Source: Leifsonia virtsii
Lineage (GTDB): Bacteria; Actinomycetota; Actinomycetes; Actinomycetales; Microbacteriaceae
Direction of reading: 5' to 3'
NCBI RefSeq assembly: GCF_030433675.1
Contig: NZ_JAROCB010000003.1
Coordinates: 558,001 to 622,000 of the forward strand
Length of the DNA stretch: 64,000 bases
The notes below the pieces were generated by a model. That model saw only the letters and a program-made list of their open reading frames with translations. It was not told where the DNA came from and ran no database searches. A program made the translations under genes and the position numbers. Shown one piece after another: positions 17,598-25,827 of this stretch. Positions within the stretch are counted from its first letter, which is position 1, and each line of letters starts with the position of its first letter.

Positions 17598-18263
17598 CTA
17601 GGCGTCGCCGGCTGGGAGTCCGGTGGTGCCGTCGACGACCAGGTCGGCGCGGGAGCGCGACGCCTCGATGAGCACCGCGTTCGCGCCGTCGACGTCCCTG
17701 GCCCAGGCGGCCGCGGCCTCCGGTGTGCGGCCGTGGCGGGTGTGCCGGTCGACGAGGCGGCGCATCCGCTCCTCCTCCGGCGTCGCCACGAACCAGGACT
17801 CGGCGAGGAGCGGCGGGATGCGCGTCCACGGGTCGGCGTCGACGAGCAGGTAGTTGCCCTCCACGACGACCAGGCGCGTCCCCGGCTCGACCGCGATGGA
17901 TCCGGCGACGGGCTCGTCGACGGTGCGCTCGAACGCGGGGGCGTACACCGGGTTCGCCGTCTCGGCGAGCACCCGCTGCAGCAGCGCAGCGAAGCCCCAG
18001 CCGTCGAACGTGTCGATCGCGCCCTTGCGGTCGTGGCGGCCGAGTGCGTCGAGGGTGGCGTTCGCGAGGTGGAAGCCGTCCATCGGCAGGTGCACGGCGG
18101 TGCCCGCGTCCGCGAGCTCGTTCACGCGGTGCGCCACCGAGCGCGCCAGCGTCGTCTTGCCCGAGCCAGGGCTCCCGGCGACGCCGACGATCGCGCGACC
18201 GCCCTCCGGGATGAGCGCGAGGGCGCGCTCGGCGAGCGGGGTCAGGCCGGGGGAGGAGGTCAC
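17598..18263 (-). CDS. P-loop nucleoside/nucleotide kinase family protein
   Basis: 221 residues from GTG 18263, whose GTGA overlaps the stop of the upstream peptidase. ATG 18272 is an alternative that adds three residues. Walker A is GVAGSPGSGKTTLA, followed by the uridine kinase/pantothenate kinase-like substrate loop LPMDGFHLAN and the lid region VDRHTRHGRT. Relatives phosphorylate nucleosides, pantothenate or fructose. The exact substrate is not readable from sequence. Confidence 0.85.
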   Translation of the reverse strand: MTSSPGLTPLAERALALIPEGGRAIVGVAGSPGSGKTTLARSVAHRVNELADAGTAVHLPMDGFHLANATLDALGRHDRKGAIDTFDGWGFAALLQRVLAETANPVYAPAFERTVDEPVAGSIAVEPGTRLVVVEGNYLLVDADPWTRIPPLLAESWFVATPEEERMRRLVDRHTRHGRTPEAAAAWARDVDGANAVLIEASRSRADLVVDGTTGLPAGDA

Positions 18264-19222
18264 GCCTCCCATTGTCCCTGCCGCGCGAACCCGCTGATCG
18301 CCTCCGCCATGATCCGCATCGACTCCGGGCCGCCGTGGCCCTCGCCCTCGACGACGACGAGCCGGCTGGCGGGCCAGCGCCGGTGCAGCAGCCACGGCGT
18401 GATCACCGGCCCGCTGACGTCGTGGCGGCCGTGGATGAGGACGGCGGGGATGTGGGCCAGCTCGTCCACCCGGTTCAGGATGGCGCGCTCGCCGGGGAGG
18501 AAGGCGAGGTTCGCCCAGTAGTGCGTCACGAGGGTGGCGAAGACCTCGCGCTCCACGGGGTCGTCGAACATCGGGCCGGGCACGAAGTTCGGGTCGAGGG
18601 AGACGTGGGTCGTCTCCCAGGCCTCCCACGCCTCGGCGGCGCGCGTGCGCTCCTCGGGTGTGCCGGTGGCGAGGACGCGCGCGTACGCCTCCACGACCCG
18701 CTCGCCAGGGCGGCGCTGGGATGCGCGCTCCAGGGCCTCCCACGCCTCGGGGAACACGCGGCCCATCGTCTCGGTGATCCAGTCCACCTCGTCGCGGCCG
18801 GTGGTCGTCACCGCGCCGAGCACGATGCCGGCCACCCGCTCCGGATGCTCCAACGCGTACGCCAGCGCGAGCGTCGAGCCCCACGAGCCGCCGGTGACGA
18901 GCCAGCGGTCGATGCCCAGCTCCTCCCGGACGAGCTCGATGTCGGCGATCAGGCCGTCTGTCGTGTTGGCGGGCAACCGGTCAAGGGCGTCCACGACGAG
19001 CGGGGTGCTGCGCCCGCAGCCGCGCTGGTCGATGCCGACGATGCGGAAGACCTCGGGGTCGTAGCGCTTGCGGTAGTTGCCCGTCTTCAGACCCGAGCCG
19101 GGGCCGCCGTGCAGCCAGAGCGCGGGAAGGCCATCCGGTGCGCCGCTGGTCTCCCAGTAGATGCGGTCGCCGTCGGGGTTCCGCACGAAGCCGTGCGCGT
19201 AGGGCGGGGTCACGGGGAACAT
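18260..19222 (-). CDS. pip: Prolyl aminopeptidase / proline iminopeptidase-like alpha/beta hydrolase
   Basis: 320 residues. The alpha/beta hydrolase has oxyanion motif LHGGPGSG, the diagnostic DQRGCGRS and nucleophile elbow GGSWGS of the S33 proline iminopeptidase family. The acid is in HGRHDV and the catalytic His in EGEGHGG. It removes N-terminal proline from peptides in the cytosol. Start ATG 19222 is supported by TACGGT six bases upstream. It is coupled to the downstream kinase by a GTGA overlap. Confidence 0.92.
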   Translation of the reverse strand: MFPVTPPYAHGFVRNPDGDRIYWETSGAPDGLPALWLHGGPGSGLKTGNYRKRYDPEVFRIVGIDQRGCGRSTPLVVDALDRLPANTTDGLIADIELVREELGIDRWLVTGGSWGSTLALAYALEHPERVAGIVLGAVTTTGRDEVDWITETMGRVFPEAWEALERASQRRPGERVVEAYARVLATGTPEERTRAAEAWEAWETTHVSLDPNFVPGPMFDDPVEREVFATLVTHYWANLAFLPGERAILNRVDELAHIPAVLIHGRHDVSGPVITPWLLHRRWPASRLVVVEGEGHGGPESMRIMAEAISGFARQGQWEA

Positions 19223-19245
19223 CCCGGAACCGTATCGCACGGCGG

Positions 19246-20553
19246 TCAGGACGTGCGGGTCGCGGTCACTTCGGTCTCCTCCAGCTCCTCGCGCACGGTC
19301 TCCCGCGGCGCGAGGGTGACACGCGGCCGGAGACCGGTGAAGCGGACGCGCATCCCGCGGTACTTCACGAGGTAGAACACGCCGACGAGGGCCGCGGCGA
19401 ACCCGCTCGCCGCTCCCACGCCCAGCGCCCAGCGCGGGCCGAAGGCGTCGGCCACCCAGCCGACGATCGGCGCGCCGATCGGGGTGCCGCCCATGAAGAT
19501 CGCCATGTAGATGGCCATGACGCGGCCTCGCAGCTTCGGGTCCGTGGTCAGCTGCACGGTCCCGTTCGCCGTGGTCATCAGCGTCTGCGACGAGACCCCG
19601 ATGACGATCAGCGCGATCGCGAACAGCCAGTACGTCGGCATCACGGCCGCCAGCGCGCAGCCGAAGCCGAAGAACGCGGCGCCCGCGAACAGCAGCGAGA
19701 TGCGCGGCCGGTCGCGGCGTGCTGAGAGCAGCGCGCCGATCACGGAGCCGATCGCCATGATCGACGACAGGATGCCGTACTCGCCGGCGCCCTGATGGAA
19801 GACGCTCACCGACATGGTCGAGATGAAGATCGGGAAGTTGAGGCCGAACGTCCCGATCAGGAAGACCATGATCAGGATGACGAGGATGTCGGGACGCCGC
19901 CTCACGTAGCGGAAGCCGTCCACCAGGCTGCCGCGGGAGCGCTTCGCCCGCTCGGTGCGGTACAGCTTCTCGCGCCGCAGCAGTGAGAGGGAGATCAGCA
20001 CGGCGCCGAAGGTCGCCGCGTTGATGAGGAACACCCAGCCTGCGCCCACGGCCGCCGTGAGCAGTCCAGCGACCGCCGGGCCGATCAGGCGGGCCGCGTT
20101 GAAGGAGGCGGAGTTGAGGGCGACGGCATTCGACAGGTTGGGCCCGGCGACGAGCTCGGAGACGAAGGTCTGCCGTGCCGGTGCGTCGAAGGCGGCCACG
20201 ATGCCGAGCAGCAGGGCGAACAGGTAGACCTGCCAGAGCTGCACGGCGCCGGTGACGGTCAGGATGCCGAGCCCCAGACCGAGCGCCCCCATCGCGCCCT
20301 GCGTGGCCATCAGGAGCTTGCGGCGGTCCAGGTGGTCGGCCGCCCATCCCGTGACCGGCAGCAGGATCAGCTGCGGAGCGAACTGCAGCGCCATGACCAG
20401 GCCGACCGCGGACGCGTTGTTGTGGGTGAGCTGGGTCAGGACGATCCAGTCCTGGGCGGTGCGCTGCATCCACGTGCCGACGTTGGAGACGATCGCGCCC
20501 GCGGCCCAGATGCGGTAGTTGACGCCGGCGAGGGAGCGGAACATGGAACTCAC
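19246..20553 (-). CDS. MFS transporter (EntS/MFS_3-like exporter)
   Basis: 435 residues, twelve predicted membrane segments, with motif A (GWAADHLDRRKLLMATQ) after helix 2 and the repeat GDs-type loop after helix 8. The sequence resembles enterobactin-exporter-like MFS proteins, which act as general drug or siderophore exporters. The start is GTG 20553, overlapping the MarR stop (GTGA), so expression is tied to that regulator. A charged C-terminal tail of about 35 residues is cytosolic. The substrate is unknown. Confidence 0.92.
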   Translation of the reverse strand: MSSMFRSLAGVNYRIWAAGAIVSNVGTWMQRTAQDWIVLTQLTHNNASAVGLVMALQFAPQLILLPVTGWAADHLDRRKLLMATQGAMGALGLGLGILTVTGAVQLWQVYLFALLLGIVAAFDAPARQTFVSELVAGPNLSNAVALNSASFNAARLIGPAVAGLLTAAVGAGWVFLINAATFGAVLISLSLLRREKLYRTERAKRSRGSLVDGFRYVRRRPDILVILIMVFLIGTFGLNFPIFISTMSVSVFHQGAGEYGILSSIMAIGSVIGALLSARRDRPRISLLFAGAAFFGFGCALAAVMPTYWLFAIALIVIGVSSQTLMTTANGTVQLTTDPKLRGRVMAIYMAIFMGGTPIGAPIVGWVADAFGPRWALGVGAASGFAAALVGVFYLVKYRGMRVRFTGLRPRVTLAPRETVREELEETEVTATRTS

Positions 20554-20981
20554 GAGTCGGCGAGCTCCCGCATGATCCGTGCGGCCTCGGCGAGCGTGGC
20601 GCGCTCCTCGGCCGTGAGCGTGCGCAGGCGCTGGTGCAGCCAGGCGTCGCGCCGCCTGCGCGTCTCGGCGACCAGCTCCAGCCCGCGCTCGGTGGGCACC
20701 ACGACGACCTTGCGGCCGTCGGCGTCGTCGGCCGTGCGTGCGACGTAGCCGGCCTCCTCCAGCCGGTTGACCGTGCGGTTCATCGACGGCGGCTTGACCC
20801 GCTCGAACTCGCTGAGGCCGCCGATGGTCGCGGACCCCTCACGGGCGAGGAAGCCGAGGATGGCGGTCTGCGCGTCGCTGAGCTCGTGGTCCTCCTTCTC
20901 GGCGCGCAGGCGCCGGGAGAGGCGCGCCACAGCGATGCGCAGCGCGCCGCTGAGGTCATGGGTCGACAGTCGTGCAGTCAT
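20550..20981 (-). CDS. MarR-family transcriptional regulator
   Basis: 143 residues. The winged HTH core is GSATIGGLSEFERVKPPSMNRTVNRLEEAGYV with the wing TADDADGRKVVVVPTERG. It is first in an operon with the MFS exporter, the common arrangement in which a ligand releases the repressor. Two palindromes directly upstream are its likely operators. Confidence 0.94.
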   Translation of the reverse strand: MTARLSTHDLSGALRIAVARLSRRLRAEKEDHELSDAQTAILGFLAREGSATIGGLSEFERVKPPSMNRTVNRLEEAGYVARTADDADGRKVVVVPTERGLELVAETRRRRDAWLHQRLRTLTAEERATLAEAARIMRELADS

Positions 20982-20986
20982 ACATA

Positions 20987-21013
20987 GTTAGCCTAACAAA
21001 TTAGCCTTGCTAA
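20987..21013. promoter_or_regulatory. Two MarR-type palindromic operators
   Basis: GTTAGCCTAAC (20987-20997) and TTAGCCTTGCTAA (21001-21013) are perfect inverted repeats with 1- and 3-base centres. The shared half-site is TTAGC/GCTAA. They lie just upstream of the marR start and also ahead of the divergent hydrolase at 21054, so both genes may respond. Confidence 0.6.
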
Positions 21014-21053
21014 CTAAACCCCCTTCGCTCAGCGCGTACGCCAGAATGAGCCC

Positions 21054-21929
21054 GTGCAGACTCAGCAGGGCCGGACCTTCGACGACGAGAACGGCACCCG
21101 CATCTACTTCGATGTGTACGCGCCCACCCCGGACGGCACAAGGCCGGCGGCCGTCGTGCAGCTCGCGCACGGGGTGGGGGAGCACGCCGGGCGCTACCGG
21201 CCGCTCGCCGAGCACCTCGCGGCGAACGGCTACGCCGTCTACGCGGACGACCACCTCGGGCACGGCCGCACCGGCCTCGAGCAGTGGAACGGCGACGCGA
21301 CGAAGCTCGGGAGGCTCGGGCCGGGAGGGCTGCGCGCCGCCGTGCGCGACGTCCACGCCTTCACGGCGCTCATCCGCGACGAGAACCCCGACCTGCCGCT
21401 CGTCTACGTCGGCCACAGCTGGGGCTCGCTGATCGGCCAGATGCTGCTCAACCACCACAGCGAGGACTACGACGCCGCGGTCCTCTCGGGCACGGCCTAC
21501 CGCGTCCTCGGCTCCATGAACGGCGGCGACCTCAACAAGCGTCACGCCCACCTGGGCACGACCGGCGCCGAGTGGCTCAGCCGCGACACCGCGGTGGCGC
21601 AGGCCTTCATGGACGACCCGCTGACCACGCTCACGCCGCTGCAGAAGCTGTTCGGGATGGCGGACGCCGCGCGCCTGCTCGGGCGCCCGGCCCGTGACCT
21701 CCCGAACGACCTGCCGCTGCTCATCCAGGTCGGCTCGGAGGACCCGCTCGGGGGCCCCGCGAGCGCCCGCAAGCTGGAGCACTCGTACCGGACGCGGTCG
21801 AAGCTGAGCGACGTGACCACCATCGTCTACGACGGAGCGCGTCACGAGATCTTCAACGAGACCAACCGCGAGGAGGTCTTCGCCGACCTCACGGCCTGGC
21901 TCGCAGAGCGCTTCCCCGCCCGCGACTGA
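21054..21929 (+). CDS. Alpha/beta hydrolase, monoacylglycerol lipase-like
   Basis: 291 residues. The serine aminopeptidase S33/lysophospholipase fold shows HGVGEHAGRY, nucleophile elbow VGHSWGS, acid in QVGSEDPLGG and catalytic His in GARHEIFNE. It probably cleaves monoacylglycerol or lysophospholipid-type esters in the cytosol. The start is GTG 21054 with CAGAAT six bases before it. It is divergent from marR-MFS. Confidence 0.88.
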   Translation: MQTQQGRTFDDENGTRIYFDVYAPTPDGTRPAAVVQLAHGVGEHAGRYRPLAEHLAANGYAVYADDHLGHGRTGLEQWNGDATKLGRLGPGGLRAAVRDVHAFTALIRDENPDLPLVYVGHSWGSLIGQMLLNHHSEDYDAAVLSGTAYRVLGSMNGGDLNKRHAHLGTTGAEWLSRDTAVAQAFMDDPLTTLTPLQKLFGMADAARLLGRPARDLPNDLPLLIQVGSEDPLGGPASARKLEHSYRTRSKLSDVTTIVYDGARHEIFNETNREEVFADLTAWLAERFPARD

Positions 21930-21943
21930 CGGTCGCCGGCTCT

Positions 21944-22013
21944 GCGACTGCGGCCTCCCGGAACGACTGCGGGTGCGCGAGCGGGCGCAAATGTTCCGGG
22001 AGGCCGCAGTCGC
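21944..22013. terminator. Very long perfect hairpin after hydrolase gene
   Basis: 21-bp arms at 21944-21964 and 21993-22013 are exact reverse complements, around a 28-base loop that itself repeats the GACTGCGG found in the left arm. It lies 15 bases after the stop of the hydrolase and before a small membrane protein gene. There is no T-tract. Confidence 0.65.
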
Positions 22014-22076
22014 CGTGGCGGAAGCTGTCTAGCGCGGCCGGGTCGGGGCGCGGACACTGGGGTCGGGAGGATCGTC

Positions 22077-22292
22077 ATGGACATCACCATCCTGCTCGGG
22101 CTGTCGCGCTTCGCGCCGATCGACAACCCGGCCACCGTCGGCGGGAACGCGAACCTGCTCACCGGCCTCATCTTCATCGTCGGCCTCATCCTCGTCATCC
22201 TGCTCATCGGGTTCGGGGTGACCCTCGCGCACCGGCCCGACAAGATGATCGACGAGTTCGGCGACGACAAGGGGAGCCCGCCTCCGCACTGA
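22077..22292 (+). CDS. Small single-pass membrane protein
   Basis: 71 residues. One strong membrane segment (LTGLIFIVGLILVILLIGFG, about residues 28-47) is followed by a basic-then-acidic cytosolic tail ending GDDKGSPPPH. GGGAGG lies six bases before ATG, a good ribosome site. Function is unknown. It precedes the lipoate ligase by 34 bases, but that gene has its own promoter. Confidence 0.75.
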   Translation: MDITILLGLSRFAPIDNPATVGGNANLLTGLIFIVGLILVILLIGFGVTLAHRPDKMIDEFGDDKGSPPPH

Positions 22293-22326
22293 GCACCGCG
22301 CCCGCCGGCGGACGTAGGGTGGGCGT

Positions 22327-23376
22327 ATGCATGGTGAGTACAAGGTCCCCGGTGGCAAGCTCGTCGTCGTCGACCTCGAGGTGGTCGACGGCCGGATCGC
22401 GGACTTCCAGCTCGCGGGCGACTTCTTCCTCGAGCCGGACACGGCGCTCGAGGCGATCAACAGCGCCGTGAACGGTCTGCCCGCCGAGGCGGACGCCAAG
22501 ACGATCGCCGCGGCCGTCAAGGACGCGCTGCCGGAAGGCGCCAGCCTGCTCGGCTTCTCGCCTGAGGCGGTCGCCGTGACCGTGCGCCGGGCGCTGGCGA
22601 AGGCGACCAGCTGGCGCGACTACGACTGGCAGATCGTGCACGCGAAGGCCGTCTCCCCGCAGATGCACCTGGCCCTCGACGAGGTGCTCGCGACCGAGGT
22701 GGGGGAGGGACGCCGCGGGCCGACCCTGCGCATCTGGGAGTGGGACGAGCCGGCCGTGGTGATCGGCAGCTTCCAGTCGGTCAAGAACGAGGTCGACCCG
22801 GAGAACGCCGCCAAGTACGGCATCCAGGTCGTCCGCCGCATCTCCGGCGGCGGCGCCATGTTCATGGAGGCCGGATCGGTCGTCACCTACTCGATCTACG
22901 CGCCGGCCGACCTCGTGCAGGGCATGAGCTTCGCCGACAGCTACGCGTTCCTCGACGAGTGGGCGATCGTGGCGCTCAAGTCGCTGGGCATCGACGCCGT
23001 CTACCAGCCCCTCAACGACATCACGAGCCCGTCGGGCAAGATCGGCGGGGCCGCTCAGAAGCGGCTGGGCTCCGGCGCCGTGCTGCACCACGTCACCATG
23101 AGCTACGACATGGACGGCCAGAAGATGACCGAGGTGCTCCGCATCGGCCGCGAGAAGATCAGCGACAAGGGCATCACCAGCGCGGCAAAGCGCGTGGACC
23201 CGTTGCGCAGCCAGACCGGCCTCAGCCGCGCAGAGATCATCGAGCAGATGAAGCTCACCTTCAAGAACCTGTACGGCGCGACGGAGGGCGACCTCACCGA
23301 CGCCGAGTACGCGGCCGCCGAGAAGCTGGTCGCCGAGAAGTTCGACACCGAGGAGTGGCTCTACCGGGTGCCCTGA
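22327..23376 (+). CDS. lplA: Lipoate-protein ligase with N-terminal accessory domain
   Basis: 349 residues. Residues 1-90 match the small accessory domain of lipoate ligases (GEYKVPGGKLVVVDLEV, GDFFLEP), which in E. coli LplA is C-terminal and in some archaea is the separate LplB protein. Residues about 95-349 are the catalytic domain: RRISGGGAMFMEAG and the lysine loop SGKIGGAAQKR, which binds lipoyl-AMP. The usual His after RRxSGGG is Met here. The enzyme attaches lipoate to dehydrogenase E2 and GcvH subunits. TAGGGT lies six bases before ATG. Confidence 0.88.
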   Translation: MHGEYKVPGGKLVVVDLEVVDGRIADFQLAGDFFLEPDTALEAINSAVNGLPAEADAKTIAAAVKDALPEGASLLGFSPEAVAVTVRRALAKATSWRDYDWQIVHAKAVSPQMHLALDEVLATEVGEGRRGPTLRIWEWDEPAVVIGSFQSVKNEVDPENAAKYGIQVVRRISGGGAMFMEAGSVVTYSIYAPADLVQGMSFADSYAFLDEWAIVALKSLGIDAVYQPLNDITSPSGKIGGAAQKRLGSGAVLHHVTMSYDMDGQKMTEVLRIGREKISDKGITSAAKRVDPLRSQTGLSRAEIIEQMKLTFKNLYGATEGDLTDAEYAAAEKLVAEKFDTEEWLYRVP

Positions 23377-23434
23377 GGGGCAGTTCGCCAGCGGCACTCA
23401 GCCACTCCACAGGCCCTCCGGTACCCTGGAGGGC

Positions 23435-23806
23435 GTGAATTGGTGGGTCGTGGGGATCGTGGCGGCGTTCATCGCCGCCATCGTCGTGGCGGTGAAGCTC
23501 GGCTGGATCGACCTCTCCAACAAGGCGCAGCGCGGCTCGGGCACGATGAGCGGGGCGATCGGCGGCTCGTTCGACGAGATCTTCGCACCAGCCCGTCACG
23601 AGGCGCAGCAGGAGATGGACCGCCAGTCCCTCCTCCCGGCGCCCGCTCCGTTGCCCGGCGACCGCGGCGACGAGGGCTGGCAGGGCGGCAAGATCACGCT
23701 CGACCTCGGCGGCGAGGGCAACGGCCGGCGCGTCGAGGGCCGGGCGCCGAGCGAGGACGGGCGCGCTACCGCTTCTGCAGCCCCGCGTAGTCGGGGTGCT
23801 CGCTGA
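23435..23806 (+). CDS. Hypothetical membrane-anchored protein
   Basis: 123 residues. A single N-terminal membrane helix (VVGIVAAFIAAIVVAVKLGW, about residues 5-24) is followed by a hydrophilic, probably cytosolic domain rich in Gly and Pro. TACCCT lies seven bases before GTG 23435. The 3' end overlaps the convergent GNAT gene by 41 bases. Function is unknown. Confidence 0.65.
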   Translation: MNWWVVGIVAAFIAAIVVAVKLGWIDLSNKAQRGSGTMSGAIGGSFDEIFAPARHEAQQEMDRQSLLPAPAPLPGDRGDEGWQGGKITLDLGGEGNGRRVEGRAPSEDGRATASAAPRSRGAR

Positions 23807-24050
23807 GCCAGCTCCGCACGTAGGGGCAGGAGGCGATCACCCGCCGGTCCGAGTGGTCGCGCACGTCGTCGAGCGCTGTCTGCACGAGGGTCGACGCCAT
23901 GCCCTTCTCGCGCTTCGCCTCGTCGACCTCGGTGTGGGTGAAGACGATGGCGTCGTCGCGCAGGTCGTACTCCGCGATGCCGATCACCTCGCCGTCCTGG
24001 AGGAGGGCGTAGCGGGACTGGTCCGGCTGGTTCTCGACGCTCAGGCTCAT
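23766..24050 (-). CDS. Small GNAT-family N-acetyltransferase (YjdJ type)
   Basis: 94 residues, matching the short GNAT subfamily that lacks the N-terminal strands: DGEVIGIAEY, EVDEAKREKGMASTLVQTALDD (acetyl-CoA pyrophosphate loop, with G-x-A in place of the full Q/RxxGxG/A) and ASCPYVRSWLSEHPDY at the end. TAGCGT lies six bases before ATG 24050. The substrate is unknown. Confidence 0.88.
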   Translation of the reverse strand: MSLSVENQPDQSRYALLQDGEVIGIAEYDLRDDAIVFTHTEVDEAKREKGMASTLVQTALDDVRDHSDRRVIASCPYVRSWLSEHPDYAGLQKR

Positions 24051-24150
24051 GCCGCAACGCTACCCCGGATGCCGGTCGCGTCAGGTCGAGGGGTAGACGC
24101 ACGTCTCTACTGGTGAGGGCGTCGTCGCTCTCGCCGAGAGGAGCCCGCCC

Positions 24151-25188
24151 ATGCCCACCGTCATGACCGTCCACGAATCGCCCGACGACTGGATCAGGAT
24201 GGAGCCCGTCGTCCGCGCCCTGCACGCGTCGGCTCTGCTCCGGCCCGTCCGCGGCACGGGGGCCGAGCCGCGAGACGACGTGGAGTCGCTGGTCGAGGCG
24301 CTGCGCCCGGATGCGGTGCTGGTGGAGTCGGCGTCGCCGCGTGCGCTCGCCGCCGCGCGCGCGGCTTCCCGGCTCGGCCTGCCCGTCGCCCACCTCTCGG
24401 CCGGTCGGCGCGCGGGCGACCGGGCGGACGGCGTCGCGGAGGAGCCCGGCCGCCGGGAGCTCGACCGGCTCTCGCGGCTCCACCTGGCGCCGACGGAGCA
24501 CGCCGCGAGGGTGCTGCTCGCCGCTTCCGTGCCGGAGCACAGGATCGTCGTGACCGGCGACCCGCTGATCGACACCGTGCTCTCCCACCCGCGTGTCCCG
24601 TCGCCCGCCGGAGCCCAGCCGATCGTGCTCGTGGTCGCGCACCGGCCGCAGCACGCCGGTGCGCCGGTGCGCCGGCTGGGAGCTGCGGTCCGCATCCTCG
24701 CGGCCCGCTTCCCCGGCCACGCGTTCGTCCTCTCGGCGGACCCGGACCTCGCCGTGCACGCCGGGCTCGGGTCGGAGCTCGGGCGCGCTGCGAACATCCA
24801 CTCGCTCGCGCAGCCGCGGTTCGAGGTGCTTCTGGAGCTGATCGGGCGCTCGGCGCTGGTGCTGACCGACTGCACCCGGATCGAGGAGGTCGCGCCCAGC
24901 TGCGACGTGCCTGTCCTGGTCCTCGGCGACACCACGGCGCGGCCTGAGGGGGTGCTCGCCGGCACGTCCGCGGTCATGGGCACCCGGGTGGAGCGGATGG
25001 TCGAGGAGGCGTCCGGCCTGCTGGCGGATCCGGTGCGGCACGCGTCCATGGCCGGCGCGCCGAGCCCCTTCGGCGACGGGCGCGCCGCCGAGCGCGTCGT
25101 CGCGGCCCTGGCCGAGCTGCTCGGCTGCGGGACGCGGCTGCCGGACTTCGTGACGCCGCTCCGGCGGGAACCGGTAGCGGCTCGGTAG
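24151..25188 (+). CDS. Divergent UDP-GlcNAc 2-epimerase-fold protein, catalytic residues lost
   Basis: 345 residues that align over their whole length with WecB/MnaA non-hydrolysing epimerases (GT-B fold). The motif spacing is kept but residues differ: HGDT is VESAS, EAGLRTGD is SAGRRAGD, HRRE is HRPQ, DSGGxQEE is DCTRIEEV. By comparison with E. coli WecB the catalytic Asp95 and Glu117 are replaced, while Glu131 (AEEPGRR) and His213 remain. It may be a binding or regulatory paralogue, or act on another sugar nucleotide. No polysaccharide genes are adjacent. Confidence 0.75.
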   Translation: MPTVMTVHESPDDWIRMEPVVRALHASALLRPVRGTGAEPRDDVESLVEALRPDAVLVESASPRALAAARAASRLGLPVAHLSAGRRAGDRADGVAEEPGRRELDRLSRLHLAPTEHAARVLLAASVPEHRIVVTGDPLIDTVLSHPRVPSPAGAQPIVLVVAHRPQHAGAPVRRLGAAVRILAARFPGHAFVLSADPDLAVHAGLGSELGRAANIHSLAQPRFEVLLELIGRSALVLTDCTRIEEVAPSCDVPVLVLGDTTARPEGVLAGTSAVMGTRVERMVEEASGLLADPVRHASMAGAPSPFGDGRAAERVVAALAELLGCGTRLPDFVTPLRREPVAAR

Positions 25189-25254
25189 TCGCGCGGATCA
25201 GGCGGGGCGGGCATGAGAAAGAGCCTGAGGTCATCCACCAGCCGAGGAGTGAGA

Positions 25255-25785
25255 ATGACCGCCAGCGCCACCCGCCCCACCGATCTGGAGCTCCTGGACC
25301 GCGTGCGCGCGGGAGATCGGGCCGCGCTCGGCGACCTGTGGACGCGCTACCAGGGCTGGGCGCACCACGTCGCCCGCCGCACCACGTCGCGTTTCGACGC
25401 GGACGACATCGTGCAGGAGGCGTTCGCCAAAGTCCTCGCCTCGCTTCGGAACGGCAAAGGCCCGACCGAGGGCTTCGCCCACTACCTCCGGACGGCCATC
25501 CGCACCGTCGCCGCCACCTGGGGCGCCCGCGAGGGCAGGGCCACCCTGGTGCCGCTGCCGGAGGACAGCGCGGTGGGCAGCTACCGGTTCGAGTTGAACG
25601 ACCTCGGCGACCTCGAGCGCCCGTTCCGGAGCCTGCCGGAGCGCTGGCAGAAGGTGCTCGTTCTGACCGTGCTGCAGCAGCTGCCGCTCACGACGGTGTC
25701 CCAGCAGCTCGGGGTGACCGTGGGCGGCGCGACGGCGCTGGCCGCCCGCGCGAGGGCAGGGCTGCGGCTGGCGCTCGCCGCCTGA
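25255..25785 (+). CDS. ECF-type RNA polymerase sigma factor
   Basis: 176 residues from ATG 25255, set by GAGGAG five bases upstream. Region 2 includes RFDADDIVQEAFAKVLASL and region 4 is RSLPERWQKVLVLTVLQQLPLTTVSQQLG. It shares several exact short blocks with the sigma part of the large fusion protein at 30628-32634 (TSRF-D/E-ADD, EAFA, the GNGP/GKGP turn, YL.T.IR.VA..W), so the two are paralogues. No anti-sigma gene follows. The 3' neighbour is a convergent LuxR-type gene. Confidence 0.88.
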   Translation: MTASATRPTDLELLDRVRAGDRAALGDLWTRYQGWAHHVARRTTSRFDADDIVQEAFAKVLASLRNGKGPTEGFAHYLRTAIRTVAATWGAREGRATLVPLPEDSAVGSYRFELNDLGDLERPFRSLPERWQKVLVLTVLQQLPLTTVSQQLGVTVGGATALAARARAGLRLALAA

Positions 25786-25794
25786 GTGTCCGCC

Positions 25795-25827
25795 CCGGAG
25801 GGCGCGCGCTCAGGCCGCGCCCTCCGG
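25795..25827. terminator. Hairpin between ECF sigma gene and LuxR-type gene
   Basis: CCGGAGGGCGCG (25795-25806) and CGCGCCCTCCGG (25816-25827) form perfect 12-bp arms with a 9-base loop. The stop codon of the convergent regulator (25810-25812) is in the loop. Confidence 0.7.

Noticed and set aside
25688-25809. Genuine C-terminal extension of the LuxR-type protein over the sigma gene
   Set aside because: The residues past the shift are Arg/Pro/Ala-rich shadow sequence, and the true HTH is in the other frame.
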